Assembly: GCA_963773055.1 (NCBI GenBank) | Contig: CAVYZL010000006.1 | Coordinates: 310,001 to 374,000, forward strand | Length of the DNA: 64,000 bases | Reading direction: 5' to 3' | Source: PALSA-612 sp963773055 | GTDB taxonomy: Bacteria; Actinomycetota; Thermoleophilia; Gaiellales; Gaiellaceae | Shown here: positions 53,993 through 61,867 of the stretch, one piece after another | Position numbering within the stretch: the stretch's first letter is position 1 | Layout of the letters: each line of letters opens with the position of its first letter | Position numbers and translations under genes: made by a program | The notes under the pieces: model-generated | Databases searched by the model: none | What the model saw: only the letters and a program-made list of their open reading frames with translations | What the model was told of the DNA's origin: nothing

Positions 53993-56900
53993 GCACCGTG
54001 GTGGAGACGACCACTCCGAACCCCGACCAGCAGGCGGCGATCGAGGCCGAGGGCACCGTCTTCGTCTCCGCCGGCGCGGGGACCGGGAAGACCCGGGTGC
54101 TCGTCGAGCGTTTTGTGCGGGCCGTCGAGGCCGGCGTCGATGTCGAGTCGATCCTTGTGATCACGTTCACGGACCGCTCGGCGGGTGAGTTGCGATCGCG
54201 AATCCGCTCCCGGCTCGTGGAGGCCGGCCAGCACGGGCTCGCACGCGACCTCGACGGCGCCTGGATCTCGACCATCCACGGCTTCTGCCTGAGGCTGCTC
54301 CGCGCGCATGCGACGCAAGCGGGCATCGACCCGCGCTTCCGCGTGCTCGACGAGAGCCAGGCGGGCGTGCTCCGCGCCGAGGCGTTCGCGTCGGCGCTCG
54401 ACGCGTTCTGTACCGGCGAAGACCCTGCGCGGCTGTCGCTGCTTGCGACGTACGGCGCAGGCGGGCTGCGCAGGATGCTCGTGGGCGTCGCCGCTACGCT
54501 GCGCGCCGCGGGTCGTCCGCTGATGCTGGAGCTCGACGTCGAGGCCGATCTCGAGAGGCGGATCGCCGAGCTTCGCGCCGCGGCAGCCCAGACGCTTGAG
54601 GAGTCGGCCGCGGATGCCGGACCGGGCGACGCTCGTCAGCAGGTGACGGCGGCGCTCGAGCTGCTCGACGGCACGCCGACAGCCGACCGCCTCATCGACC
54701 TCTCGGCTGTCGCCGTCCGCGGGCGCGGAAAGGAGCGCTTCGCGGCGTACGAGTCGGCGCGCTGCGCGCTCGAGCAGACAGCCCTGAACGTCCTCGCCGG
54801 GGTCGATCGCGACCTGCTCCAGGAGCTTCTGACCGGATTCGGCGACGCCTACCAGGAGGCGAAGGACAGCGAGTCGGCACTCGACTTCGAGGATCTCCAG
54901 CTCCGCGCACGCGACCTGCTCGCGATCCCGGCGGTCGCAGAGCGCGAGCGGCTGCGCTTCCGCACGGTGATGGTCGACGAGTTCCAGGACACGAACCGCC
55001 TGCAGTGCGAGCTGATCGACCTGTTCGACCCGGACGAGCTGTTCTTCGTCGGCGACGAGTTCCAGTCGATCTACCGCTTCCGCCACGCGGACGTCGACGT
55101 GTTCAAGGAGCGCCGCGCGGAGTCGACCGACGTCCTACCGCTGACCTTCAATTACCGCTCCCGACCCGAGCTGCTCGAGGTGGTCAACGAGCTCTTCGCA
55201 TCCGAGTTCGGCGACGGCTTCCAGCGCCTCGAGGCTGCAGGACGCTTCCCCAACCCTGCGGCCGGTCCAGCCGTCGAGCTGCTCGTCACGGACAAGCAGA
55301 GCTACAAGGGAACCGACGTTCCTTGGCGCCGCGGCGAGGCGCGGGCGGCTGCGCAGCGCGTACGCGAGCTCTGCAACAGCGGGGAGGCCGCCCCCGGCGA
55401 CGTCGTCTTCCTATTTGCGGCCGGGACGGACGCCGACGTCTTCGAGGAGGAGCTGCGGGCCGTAGGCTTGCCCACGTATCGCGCGGCCGGTCGCGGCTAC
55501 TTCGGGCAGCAGCAGGTCAACGATCTCGTGGCGTACCTGCGTCTGCTCCACAACCGCTACGACGACGAGGCGCTCGTGACCGTGCTCGCGTCGCCGCTCG
55601 TCGGCGTGTCGAACGACGCGCTAGTCCTCCTTCGGCGCGCGGCCGGCCGTCGTCCTCTCTTCACGGGGCTCGAGCGCGCGATGCCCCCCGAGCTGGCCGA
55701 GCGCGACGAGCAGCTGTTCCGTGCGTTCCGGCAGCGCTACGACCGGCTGGCGACACGGTCGCAGACGGCCGGGCTCGAGCGCCTGCTCGAGGCGGTGGTG
55801 TCCGAGCACGACTACGACCTCGCGGTGCTCGCGCAGTGGGACGGCCGCCGCCGCTACGCGAACATCCGCAAGCTCGGGCGGCTCGCGCGCTCCTTCGAGG
55901 ACCTGCGCGGCCGTGACATCGAAGGGTTCGTTCGCTTCATCGCCGACCAGCGCGCGGCCGGAGTGCACGAGACGGAGGCGCTGGCAGAGGACGAGGGCTC
56001 GGATGCGGTCCGGCTGCTGACGGTGCACGCGGCGAAAGGTCTCGAGTTCCCGGTCGTCGTAGTCGCCGACGCGGGCCGCGACCGCCCGGCCGGCCGCGGA
56101 GAGGAGATCATCTGCCTGCCCGACGGGCGCTTCGGCTTCAAGGTGCGCCACCCGCTGACGGGCGCGCGCAAGGGCGCCTTCGACTACGACGAGCTTCGTC
56201 TCGCCGAAGAGACGTCCGACGAGGCAGAGCGGCGGCGCCTCTACTACGTCGCGATGACGCGGGCGATCGATCGCCTGATCGTCACAGGCTCGATCGACGC
56301 CGCGCGGGTCGCGGACGAGCGGACGCCGATCGGCTGGGTCCTCGAACGACTTGACGCTCCCGCTCTCGACGAAGTCGGAGGCGAGCCCGTCGTCATCGAG
56401 CGCGGCGAGGCGCGGCTCCTGCTCCGCGTCGACCGCTATCGGCCGCCGGCTCCGGTCGAAGCTCCGGCCGCGAGGCCCGCCGACGCGCCGTCGGACGACG
56501 CGCAGCTCTCGCTCTTCGATGCGTCGTCGGACGGGCCGATCGCAAGGAGCGTCCCGCCCCTGCCCGTGCTCGAGCCGGTCGTCGAGCCGCCGGTCCACGA
56601 GCCGCGACGGCTCTCCTACACGGCGCTCGCGACCTTCGAGGAGTGCTCGTACAAGTACTACGCGCGCTACGTCGCCGGGATGCGCGAGCGCCGGCAGCCC
56701 GCCGCTGAGCGGCTCGGCGCGACAGCCGTCGGCTCCGCTGTGCACATGGCGCTCGAGCGTCTCGATCTGGCCGCGTCCAGCGCGGAGGTCGACGTCGCGC
56801 TTCCGACGGATGCGGACGAGGAATCCGCCGAGCGCATCCGCACGTTCGTGGACGCATACCGGACGTCGGCGCTCGCCCGGCGCATCCTCGAGCTAGAGGG

Positions 56901-57333
56901 CGCGAAGGCGGAGCAGCCGTTTGCGTTCGAGCACGACGGCGTCGTCCTCCACGGCTTCATCGACGTCTTCGTGCTCGGCGAGCGGGCGCTCGTCGTCGAC
57001 TTCAAGACAAACGCGCTCGATGGACGCTCGCCCGAATCTGTGGCGGACGAGGAGTACCGGATCCAGCGGCTCGTCTACGCGCTTGCGTGCTTCCGTGCCG
57101 GCGCGCGTGAGGTCGAGGTCGTCTACCAGTTCCTCGAGCGTCCCGACGAGCTCGCGACGACCGTCTATGCGGAAACCGAGACGCCGCTTCTCGAGCAGGA
57201 GCTGTCGGCGGCGATCGCGCGCATCCGCGCGGGAGAGTTCGTACCCACGCCGAGCGACCGTGCATGCGCCGACTGCCCGGCGCTCGACGTCGTCTGCGCC
57301 GGCCCTCGCCTTCGCCGCGTCGTTGGTCCGTAG
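53989..57333 (+). CDS. AddA-like UvrD/REP helicase with C-terminal PD-(D/E)xK nuclease
   Basis: 1114 residues from the ATG at 53989. Helicase motifs: Walker A VSAGAGTGKTRVLVERFV, Ia ILVITFTDRSAGELRSRI, II VMVDEFQDTNRLQ, III FFVGDEFQSIYRFRHADVDV, V LLTVHAAKGLEFPVVVVAD, VI RRRLYYVAMTRAIDRLIV. The C-terminal nuclease has GFIDVFVLGERALVVDFKTN. A second Cys group (CADCPALDVVC) near the end could bind an iron-sulphur cluster with the Cys in ECSYKYYARY. The product is the active motor of an AddAB-type recombination enzyme. Next gene nth overlaps its end by 11 bases. Confidence 0.92.
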   Translation: MSTVVETTTPNPDQQAAIEAEGTVFVSAGAGTGKTRVLVERFVRAVEAGVDVESILVITFTDRSAGELRSRIRSRLVEAGQHGLARDLDGAWISTIHGFCLRLLRAHATQAGIDPRFRVLDESQAGVLRAEAFASALDAFCTGEDPARLSLLATYGAGGLRRMLVGVAATLRAAGRPLMLELDVEADLERRIAELRAAAAQTLEESAADAGPGDARQQVTAALELLDGTPTADRLIDLSAVAVRGRGKERFAAYESARCALEQTALNVLAGVDRDLLQELLTGFGDAYQEAKDSESALDFEDLQLRARDLLAIPAVAERERLRFRTVMVDEFQDTNRLQCELIDLFDPDELFFVGDEFQSIYRFRHADVDVFKERRAESTDVLPLTFNYRSRPELLEVVNELFASEFGDGFQRLEAAGRFPNPAAGPAVELLVTDKQSYKGTDVPWRRGEARAAAQRVRELCNSGEAAPGDVVFLFAAGTDADVFEEELRAVGLPTYRAAGRGYFGQQQVNDLVAYLRLLHNRYDDEALVTVLASPLVGVSNDALVLLRRAAGRRPLFTGLERAMPPELAERDEQLFRAFRQRYDRLATRSQTAGLERLLEAVVSEHDYDLAVLAQWDGRRRYANIRKLGRLARSFEDLRGRDIEGFVRFIADQRAAGVHETEALAEDEGSDAVRLLTVHAAKGLEFPVVVVADAGRDRPAGRGEEIICLPDGRFGFKVRHPLTGARKGAFDYDELRLAEETSDEAERRRLYYVAMTRAIDRLIVTGSIDAARVADERTPIGWVLERLDAPALDEVGGEPVVIERGEARLLLRVDRYRPPAPVEAPAARPADAPSDDAQLSLFDASSDGPIARSVPPLPVLEPVVEPPVHEPRRLSYTALATFEECSYKYYARYVAGMRERRQPAAERLGATAVGSAVHMALERLDLAASSAEVDVALPTDADEESAERIRTFVDAYRTSALARRILELEGAKAEQPFAFEHDGVVLHGFIDVFVLGERALVVDFKTNALDGRSPESVADEEYRIQRLVYALACFRAGAREVEVVYQFLERPDELATTVYAETETPLLEQELSAAIARIRAGEFVPTPSDRACADCPALDVVCAGPRLRRVVGP

Positions 57334-57991
57334 CTACACGCGGGAGGCTCGGCGTCGCGTCGGGCCGAAGAAGGAGCGCATCGGCCTCGTGATCGAGCGC
57401 CTCGAGGGAGCGCATCCGGACGCCGGCATCGCACTGCGCTCGCGGAGCGAGCTCGAGCTCCTCGTCGCGGTGATGCTCTCCGCCCAGACGACAGACGTGA
57501 ACGTCAACCGGGTGACCGCAGACCTGTTCCAGAAATACCGTACGCCCGAGGATTACCTCGCTGTGCCCGAGGAGGAGCTCCAGCGCGACATCTATCCGAC
57601 GGGCTTCTTCCGCCAGAAAACGAAAGCGCTACGAGGCACGATGCAGATGCTGCTCGAGGAGTACGACGGGCGGGTGCCGCGGCGCCTCGACGAGCTCGTT
57701 CGGCTGCCGGGCGTCGCGCGAAAGACCGCCAACGTCGTCGCCGCCGAGCTCGGCGATCCGCAAGGCGTCGTCGTCGATACCCACGTCAGGCGGCTCTCGC
57801 AAAGGCTCGGCTTCACGCGCCACGACGACCCGGTGAAGATCGAACGCGACCTGATGCGGCTCGTGCCCCGCCCGAAGTGGGGCATCTTCCCGCACCTCCT
57901 GATCTGGCACGGCAGGCGCGTTTGCGTCGCGCGCAACCCGCGCTGCGAGGAGTGCGTGCTGACGGATCTCTGTCCGGCGAGCCGCGTCTAG
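57323..57991 (+). CDS. nth: Endonuclease III
   Basis: About 222 residues from a TTG at 57323. Helix-hairpin-helix LPGVARKTANVV contains the catalytic Lys; VVVDTHVRRLSQRLGF contains the catalytic Asp. The C-terminal 4Fe-4S loop is C-x6-C-x2-C-x5-C (CVARNPRCEECVLTDLC). It removes oxidised pyrimidines and nicks the AP site. A GTG 66 bases further in is an alternative start but would trim family sequence. Overlap with the AddA-like gene makes a three-gene repair unit. Confidence 0.94.
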   Translation: MVRSYTREARRRVGPKKERIGLVIERLEGAHPDAGIALRSRSELELLVAVMLSAQTTDVNVNRVTADLFQKYRTPEDYLAVPEEELQRDIYPTGFFRQKTKALRGTMQMLLEEYDGRVPRRLDELVRLPGVARKTANVVAAELGDPQGVVVDTHVRRLSQRLGFTRHDDPVKIERDLMRLVPRPKWGIFPHLLIWHGRRVCVARNPRCEECVLTDLCPASRV

Positions 57992-58437
57992 CGCGGAGTG
58001 AGGGCGACGAGCAGGCCGCCGTCCTCGTCGTAGGCGGGGAACAGGTCGAGCGTGATCGCCTTGCGCGAGCCGGATGCGGCCCGTAGCTCCACTTCCTGGT
58101 CGAGCTTGCGCACGCCCCACTCGAGCGCGGTCGCCACGGGGCTCTCGCCGTCTCCGAACCCGTCGAGCCCGAGTGCCGCGACGACTGGAGAGCCCATCAG
58201 TTCCGACTCCGTGTAGCCCGTCAGCTCGAACACGCCCCGCCCGACGGCGAGGATCCGGCCCGACTGGTCGCAGACGACGAACCCCGTCGTCGGCGCCGGG
58301 TAGTAGTCGTCCATCAGCTCGAAAAGGAACCCGAAGCCGCAGCGGCTGCAGCCGACGGCGGTGGGGTCGAGCAGGCTCGTCCGGCCATCGTGGTCGATCG
58401 AGCGCTCCTTGCAGTTCGGGCAGATGAAGTACGGCAC
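57988..58437 (-). CDS. Zinc-ribbon plus PAS domain protein
   Basis: 149 residues from a GTG at 58437. An N-terminal zinc ribbon has CPNCKERS and CSRCGFGF. A PAS domain follows: APTTGFVVCDQSGRILAVGR, then ELTGYTESELMGSPVVAALG. No output domain is present. PAS domains sense ligands or redox and often mediate partner binding, so it may be an adaptor. The stop overlaps the convergent nth gene. Confidence 0.8.
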   Translation of the reverse strand: MPYFICPNCKERSIDHDGRTSLLDPTAVGCSRCGFGFLFELMDDYYPAPTTGFVVCDQSGRILAVGRGVFELTGYTESELMGSPVVAALGLDGFGDGESPVATALEWGVRKLDQEVELRAASGSRKAITLDLFPAYDEDGGLLVALTPR

Positions 58438-58456
58438 GGCGTGCCGACAGATTGCC

Positions 58457-59368
58457 CTACAGCCAGGTCTTGCGGCGGAAGTACCAGATCTGGAACACCG
58501 TAGTGACGATGATGAGCCCCCACGACCAGGCGTAGCCCCACTCGCCCCAGTTCTTCTCCGGAAACTCGAAGTTCTGTCCGTAGATGCCGACGATGAACGT
58601 CGGGACGAGCAGGATCGACGCGATCGCAGTCAGGCGCTTGACGATCTCGTTCTGGTCGTTGGCGATCTTCGCCTGGCTGTAGTCGCGGACGCCGGACACG
58701 AGGTCGCGCGAGAGCTCGAGGCCGTCGCTTGCGCGCAGGAGCTTGTCGTAGGCGTCGCCGAACCGGAGCGCCAGGTCGGGCGTGAAGAGCTCCTTCCCTT
58801 CTGGAGCGATGCGGCCGTCCACCACCCGGCGGACAGCGTCGCGCGTGGGAGCGAGAGTGCGACGCACGTGCAGCAGGTCGTGACGGAGGCCGGAGATTCG
58901 CTCGCGGACGACGGCCGGGGACCAGATCTCCACGTGGTCCTCGAGGTCGTCGATCTCGTCGTTCATCGAGTCGATCAGGTCGAGGTAGCGCTCTGCGATG
59001 TCGTCGATGAGGCGGTAGAGGACCATGCCCGGGCGGCTTTCGTCGCCGTCTGCAGCGCAGGCCGCGTGCACATCGCTCGTGTCGTAGGGCTGCTCGCCGG
59101 GGGGCGTCTTGCGGACGGTGAGCACGAGCTCGCGAGTCAGGACGATGTCGACCTCCTGGTAGAAGACCCGGTCCTCCTCGGGCACCGCGACCGCCACGAG
59201 CACGATGCCGAAGACGTAATCGCCCTGGCGTTCGATCGTGGGCCTTGGTTCGTCCCCGTGCTGCGCCGGCTCGAGCAGCCGCTCGATCGCACGAGGATGG
59301 AGTGCCTTTCCGAACTGCCGCTCGAGCTCGGCTTCGTCCGGATCGACGAGGTCGATCCACTCGCCCAC
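58457..59368 (-). CDS. corA: CorA-like magnesium/divalent cation transporter
   Basis: 303 residues from a GTG at 59368. A large cytoplasmic N-terminal domain with long helices (IDDLEDHVEIWSPAVVRERI) leads to two membrane helices at the C terminus (LTAIASILLVPTFIVGIYGQ and WGLIIVTTVFQIWYF) with the GIYGQNF filter, a variant of the YGMNF consensus. The Met-to-Gln change may alter ion choice (ZntB-like proteins also vary here). Pentameric channel in the inner membrane. Confidence 0.9.
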   Translation of the reverse strand: MGEWIDLVDPDEAELERQFGKALHPRAIERLLEPAQHGDEPRPTIERQGDYVFGIVLVAVAVPEEDRVFYQEVDIVLTRELVLTVRKTPPGEQPYDTSDVHAACAADGDESRPGMVLYRLIDDIAERYLDLIDSMNDEIDDLEDHVEIWSPAVVRERISGLRHDLLHVRRTLAPTRDAVRRVVDGRIAPEGKELFTPDLALRFGDAYDKLLRASDGLELSRDLVSGVRDYSQAKIANDQNEIVKRLTAIASILLVPTFIVGIYGQNFEFPEKNWGEWGYAWSWGLIIVTTVFQIWYFRRKTWL

Positions 59369-59408
59369 GCCCTCGAGGCTAGAGGGGCGGTCGGCTGGCG
59401 AGCGCCTG

Positions 59409-60386
59409 CTAGTGCGCTGCCCGCTCGGCCGTAACGGCCAGACCTTTCGTGTGCGCCAGCTCGGTCAGGAAGCGCTCGGCGTCGAGCGCCGCCATGCAGC
59501 CCGACGCGGCGGCAGTGACCGCCTGCCGGTAGACGTGGTCCTGGACGTCTCCGGCTGCGAAGACGCCCGCGATGTTCGTCTCGGTCGAGCCCGGCTTCGC
59601 GATGAGATAACCGGCCTCGTCGTGGTCGAGTACATCGAGGAACAGCGCCGTCGTCGGATCGTGGCCGATGGCGACGAACACTCCGTCCGCAGCCACCTCG
59701 CGCTCCTCGTCCGTGGCCGGGTTCCGGAGAACGACACCGGTCACGTGCCCTACGTCGCCCCCCTGGACGTCCTCGACGACATACGGCGTCAGGATCTCGA
59801 TCTTCTCGTTCGCGCGTGCGCGGTCGACCATGATCGGCGAGGCGCGGAACTCGTCGCGGCGATGGACCAGCATCACCTTCGACGCGAACTTCGCAAGGAA
59901 CGTCGCCTCCTCCATCGCCGAGTCGCCACCGCCGACGACGACGACCGTCTTGTCGCGGAAGAACGCGGCATCGCAGACGGCGCAATACGAGACGCCGCGA
60001 CCCTGGAGCGCGACCTCCGTGCCGAGCCCGAGCTGTCGCGCGTTCGCGCCGGTCGCGACGATCACCGCCTGTGCCCGGTGCTCGTCGTCGCCGACGAAGA
60101 CGCGGAGTGGGTGCTCCGAGAAATCGACCCGCGTGACGTCGTCGGTCGCGAACTCGGCGCCGAAGCGCTCGGCCTGGGCCCGGAACTCCTGCATCATCGA
60201 CGGGCCGAGGATCCCCTCCGGATAGCCGGGGTAGTTCTCGACGTCGCTCGTGATCATCAGCTGACCGCCCCACTGGACGCCTTCGATCACGAGCGGGCGG
60301 AGATTCGCTCGTGCGGCATAGAGGGCGGCGGTGTAGCCCGCAGGGCCACCGCCGATGATGATCAGCTCTCGGATCTCCTCAGCCAT
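59409..60386 (-). CDS. trxB: Thioredoxin reductase
   Basis: 325 residues. FAD fold IIIGGGPAGYTAALYAARAN, redox pair CAVCDAAFF (canonical CATC/CAVC), NADP fold VVVVGGGDSAMEEATFLAKF with HRRDEFRASPI, and a final FAD contact GVFAAGDVQDHVYRQAVTAA. It keeps thioredoxin reduced with NADPH. No thioredoxin gene is adjacent. A foldback element lies in its upstream region (60467-60634). Confidence 0.94.
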   Translation of the reverse strand: MAEEIRELIIIGGGPAGYTAALYAARANLRPLVIEGVQWGGQLMITSDVENYPGYPEGILGPSMMQEFRAQAERFGAEFATDDVTRVDFSEHPLRVFVGDDEHRAQAVIVATGANARQLGLGTEVALQGRGVSYCAVCDAAFFRDKTVVVVGGGDSAMEEATFLAKFASKVMLVHRRDEFRASPIMVDRARANEKIEILTPYVVEDVQGGDVGHVTGVVLRNPATDEEREVAADGVFVAIGHDPTTALFLDVLDHDEAGYLIAKPGSTETNIAGVFAAGDVQDHVYRQAVTAAASGCMAALDAERFLTELAHTKGLAVTAERAAH

Positions 60387-60466
60387 CTACCGCCAACCTT
60401 AGATCGTGGGATGCACGCGACTCTGAAGTAAACGATCTCGGCCGGCCGGCGCTTCCCCGGCCTCCC

Positions 60467-60634
60467 AGGAGGGCTTGGCGAAACAGTGACTGAGCCGCCG
60501 GATTCGCGCTCGACACTGCGCTCGCTTCGTCCTCGGTCGCCCCAATAGTTCTTCACTATTGGGGTTCCCTGCGTCCTTGCGCTCACAGCGTCGATCGCGC
60601 CCCGGCGACGAGCACCGTTCCGCCAAGCCCTCCT
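60467..60634. repeat. Foldback (MITE-like) element, 168 bp with 14-bp terminal inverted repeats
   Basis: AGGAGGGCTTGGCG at 60467-60480 and its exact complement at 60621-60634 bound the element. Inside, the two arms remain partly complementary over about 55 bases, and the centre is a perfect hairpin CCCCAATAG / CTATTGGGG (60540-60548 and 60556-60564) around TTCTTCA. The right end touches the rmuC stop codon (60633-60635). It codes for nothing convincing. The whole would fold into one long hairpin in RNA or single-stranded DNA. Confidence 0.75.
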
Positions 60635-61652
60635 AGGCGGCGTCGAGCGCCTCGAGATGCGGCGCGTCGATCGTCGGCGACTCGTGCTCTGCCGCGCGCT
60701 CGAGCTTGCCGTCGAGTCGGTCGAGCCGCTTCTCCGAGTCGGTGTACTTCGACTGCGCGTTGCCGAGGTGCTTGCCCACGACCTCGAAGTCGTCGCGGAA
60801 GCGGCCGAAGTCCTTGCGTAGATCGGCCAGGTATGCCATCACCTCATGTGCGTTCTGCTCGAACTCCATCCCCTTGAGGCCGAACGCGATCACCTGGAGG
60901 TAGGCGGTGAACGTCGTCGGCGACACCGGAAACACTCGCCGCTCGTGCGCGTGCTGGAGCAGCGCGCCCGTCTTGCCGCAGACGAGCTCGTAGTAGATGC
61001 CCTCTACAGGGAGATACATGAAGGCGAACTCGTAGGTGCCCTCGGCGGGCTTGATGTACTTGTCGGCGATCGAGTCGATGTGCCCCTTGAGGTCGCGGGC
61101 GAACGCCTTCTCGTGGAGCACGCGGCCGGCGTCGTCCTCGGCCTCGACCATTCGCTCGAAGTTGTCGAGCGGGAACTTGGCGTCGATCGGTAGCAGGCGC
61201 TCGACCCGGATCACCGCGTCCACGCGCTCGCCGCTCTTGAACCCGTGCTGCATCGCGTAGGCCGTCGGCGGCAGGCGGTCGCGGAGCAGGTTCTCGAGCA
61301 GGATCTCGCCGAACCCGCCGCGCGCCTTGGGCGGGCGGAGGACGTGCTCGAGGCGCGCGAGGTCGCCCGCCTTCTGGAGCATCTGCTCCGCGGCGCCGTC
61401 GAGCTTCGTCAGGCGCTCGACGATCTGCGTCGCCGTCTGCCCCGTGCTCTGTTGCGTGGAGAGCAGGCGGCCGTCGATGCCCTCGAGCCTCGCGTTCATC
61501 CGCTCGTCGAGGCCGGTCAGCCGCTGCTCCAGGCGGTTCTCGATCCCGCCGAGCCGGTCGTCGAGCTGCGTTCGCGAACCGCGGGCGAGGTGCCAGACGA
61601 GCAGGCCGACGAGCGCGACGGAGAGAACGACGATGGCGGCGACGGGAAGCAT
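60633..61652 (-). CDS. rmuC: DNA recombination protein RmuC
   Basis: 339 residues from the ATG at 61652. One N-terminal membrane helix (VAAIVVLSVALVGLLVWHLA), then a coiled coil (LDDRLGGIENRLEQRLTGLD and following), then the RmuC domain: RGGFGEILLENLLRDRLPPT, DAVIRVERLLPIDAKFPLDN and PAEGTYEFAFMYLPVEGIYY, of the PD-(D/E)xK superfamily. RmuC limits inversions at short repeats in E. coli. The stop lies at the edge of the foldback element. A promoter and a hairpin terminator-like structure lie upstream. Confidence 0.92.
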   Translation of the reverse strand: MLPVAAIVVLSVALVGLLVWHLARGSRTQLDDRLGGIENRLEQRLTGLDERMNARLEGIDGRLLSTQQSTGQTATQIVERLTKLDGAAEQMLQKAGDLARLEHVLRPPKARGGFGEILLENLLRDRLPPTAYAMQHGFKSGERVDAVIRVERLLPIDAKFPLDNFERMVEAEDDAGRVLHEKAFARDLKGHIDSIADKYIKPAEGTYEFAFMYLPVEGIYYELVCGKTGALLQHAHERRVFPVSPTTFTAYLQVIAFGLKGMEFEQNAHEVMAYLADLRKDFGRFRDDFEVVGKHLGNAQSKYTDSEKRLDRLDGKLERAAEHESPTIDAPHLEALDAA

Positions 61653-61710
61653 GAGGGCCGACCACCGTAGCGCCCGCGCCGGACGGCGCGACGCCGTCCC
61701 GCTCCGGCAC

Positions 61711-61756
61711 AAAAAACATCGGATCCGACTGGCCCGAAAGCCCGCCGGATCCGATG
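61711..61756 (-). terminator. Terminator-like hairpin with U6, upstream of rmuC
   Basis: Read on the minus strand, CATCGGATCC (61756-61747) pairs with GGATCCGATG (61726-61717) and is followed at once by TTTTTT (61716-61711). This is the best intrinsic terminator shape in the window, but no gene precedes it on that strand; it sits between a promoter-like sequence and rmuC. Confidence 0.7.
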
Positions 61757-61761
61757 GGAGG

Positions 61762-61791
61762 ACTCTATGGCGGCCGGCCGCGTTCCGTCAA
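61762..61791 (-). promoter_or_regulatory. Sigma70-type promoter directed at rmuC
   Basis: On the minus strand TTGACG (61791-61786) and TAGAGT (61767-61762) are 18 bases apart, matching five and four of six consensus bases. Transcription would start near 61755, at the first base of the hairpin described at 61711-61756. Confidence 0.55.
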
Positions 61792-61867
61792 GGCTCCGCG
61801 CGCGAGAAAAGTTCGCTCCGAGCAGACTTTTCCTCGGGGACGCCGATCGGCCGCCTAGGCTGAAGCC

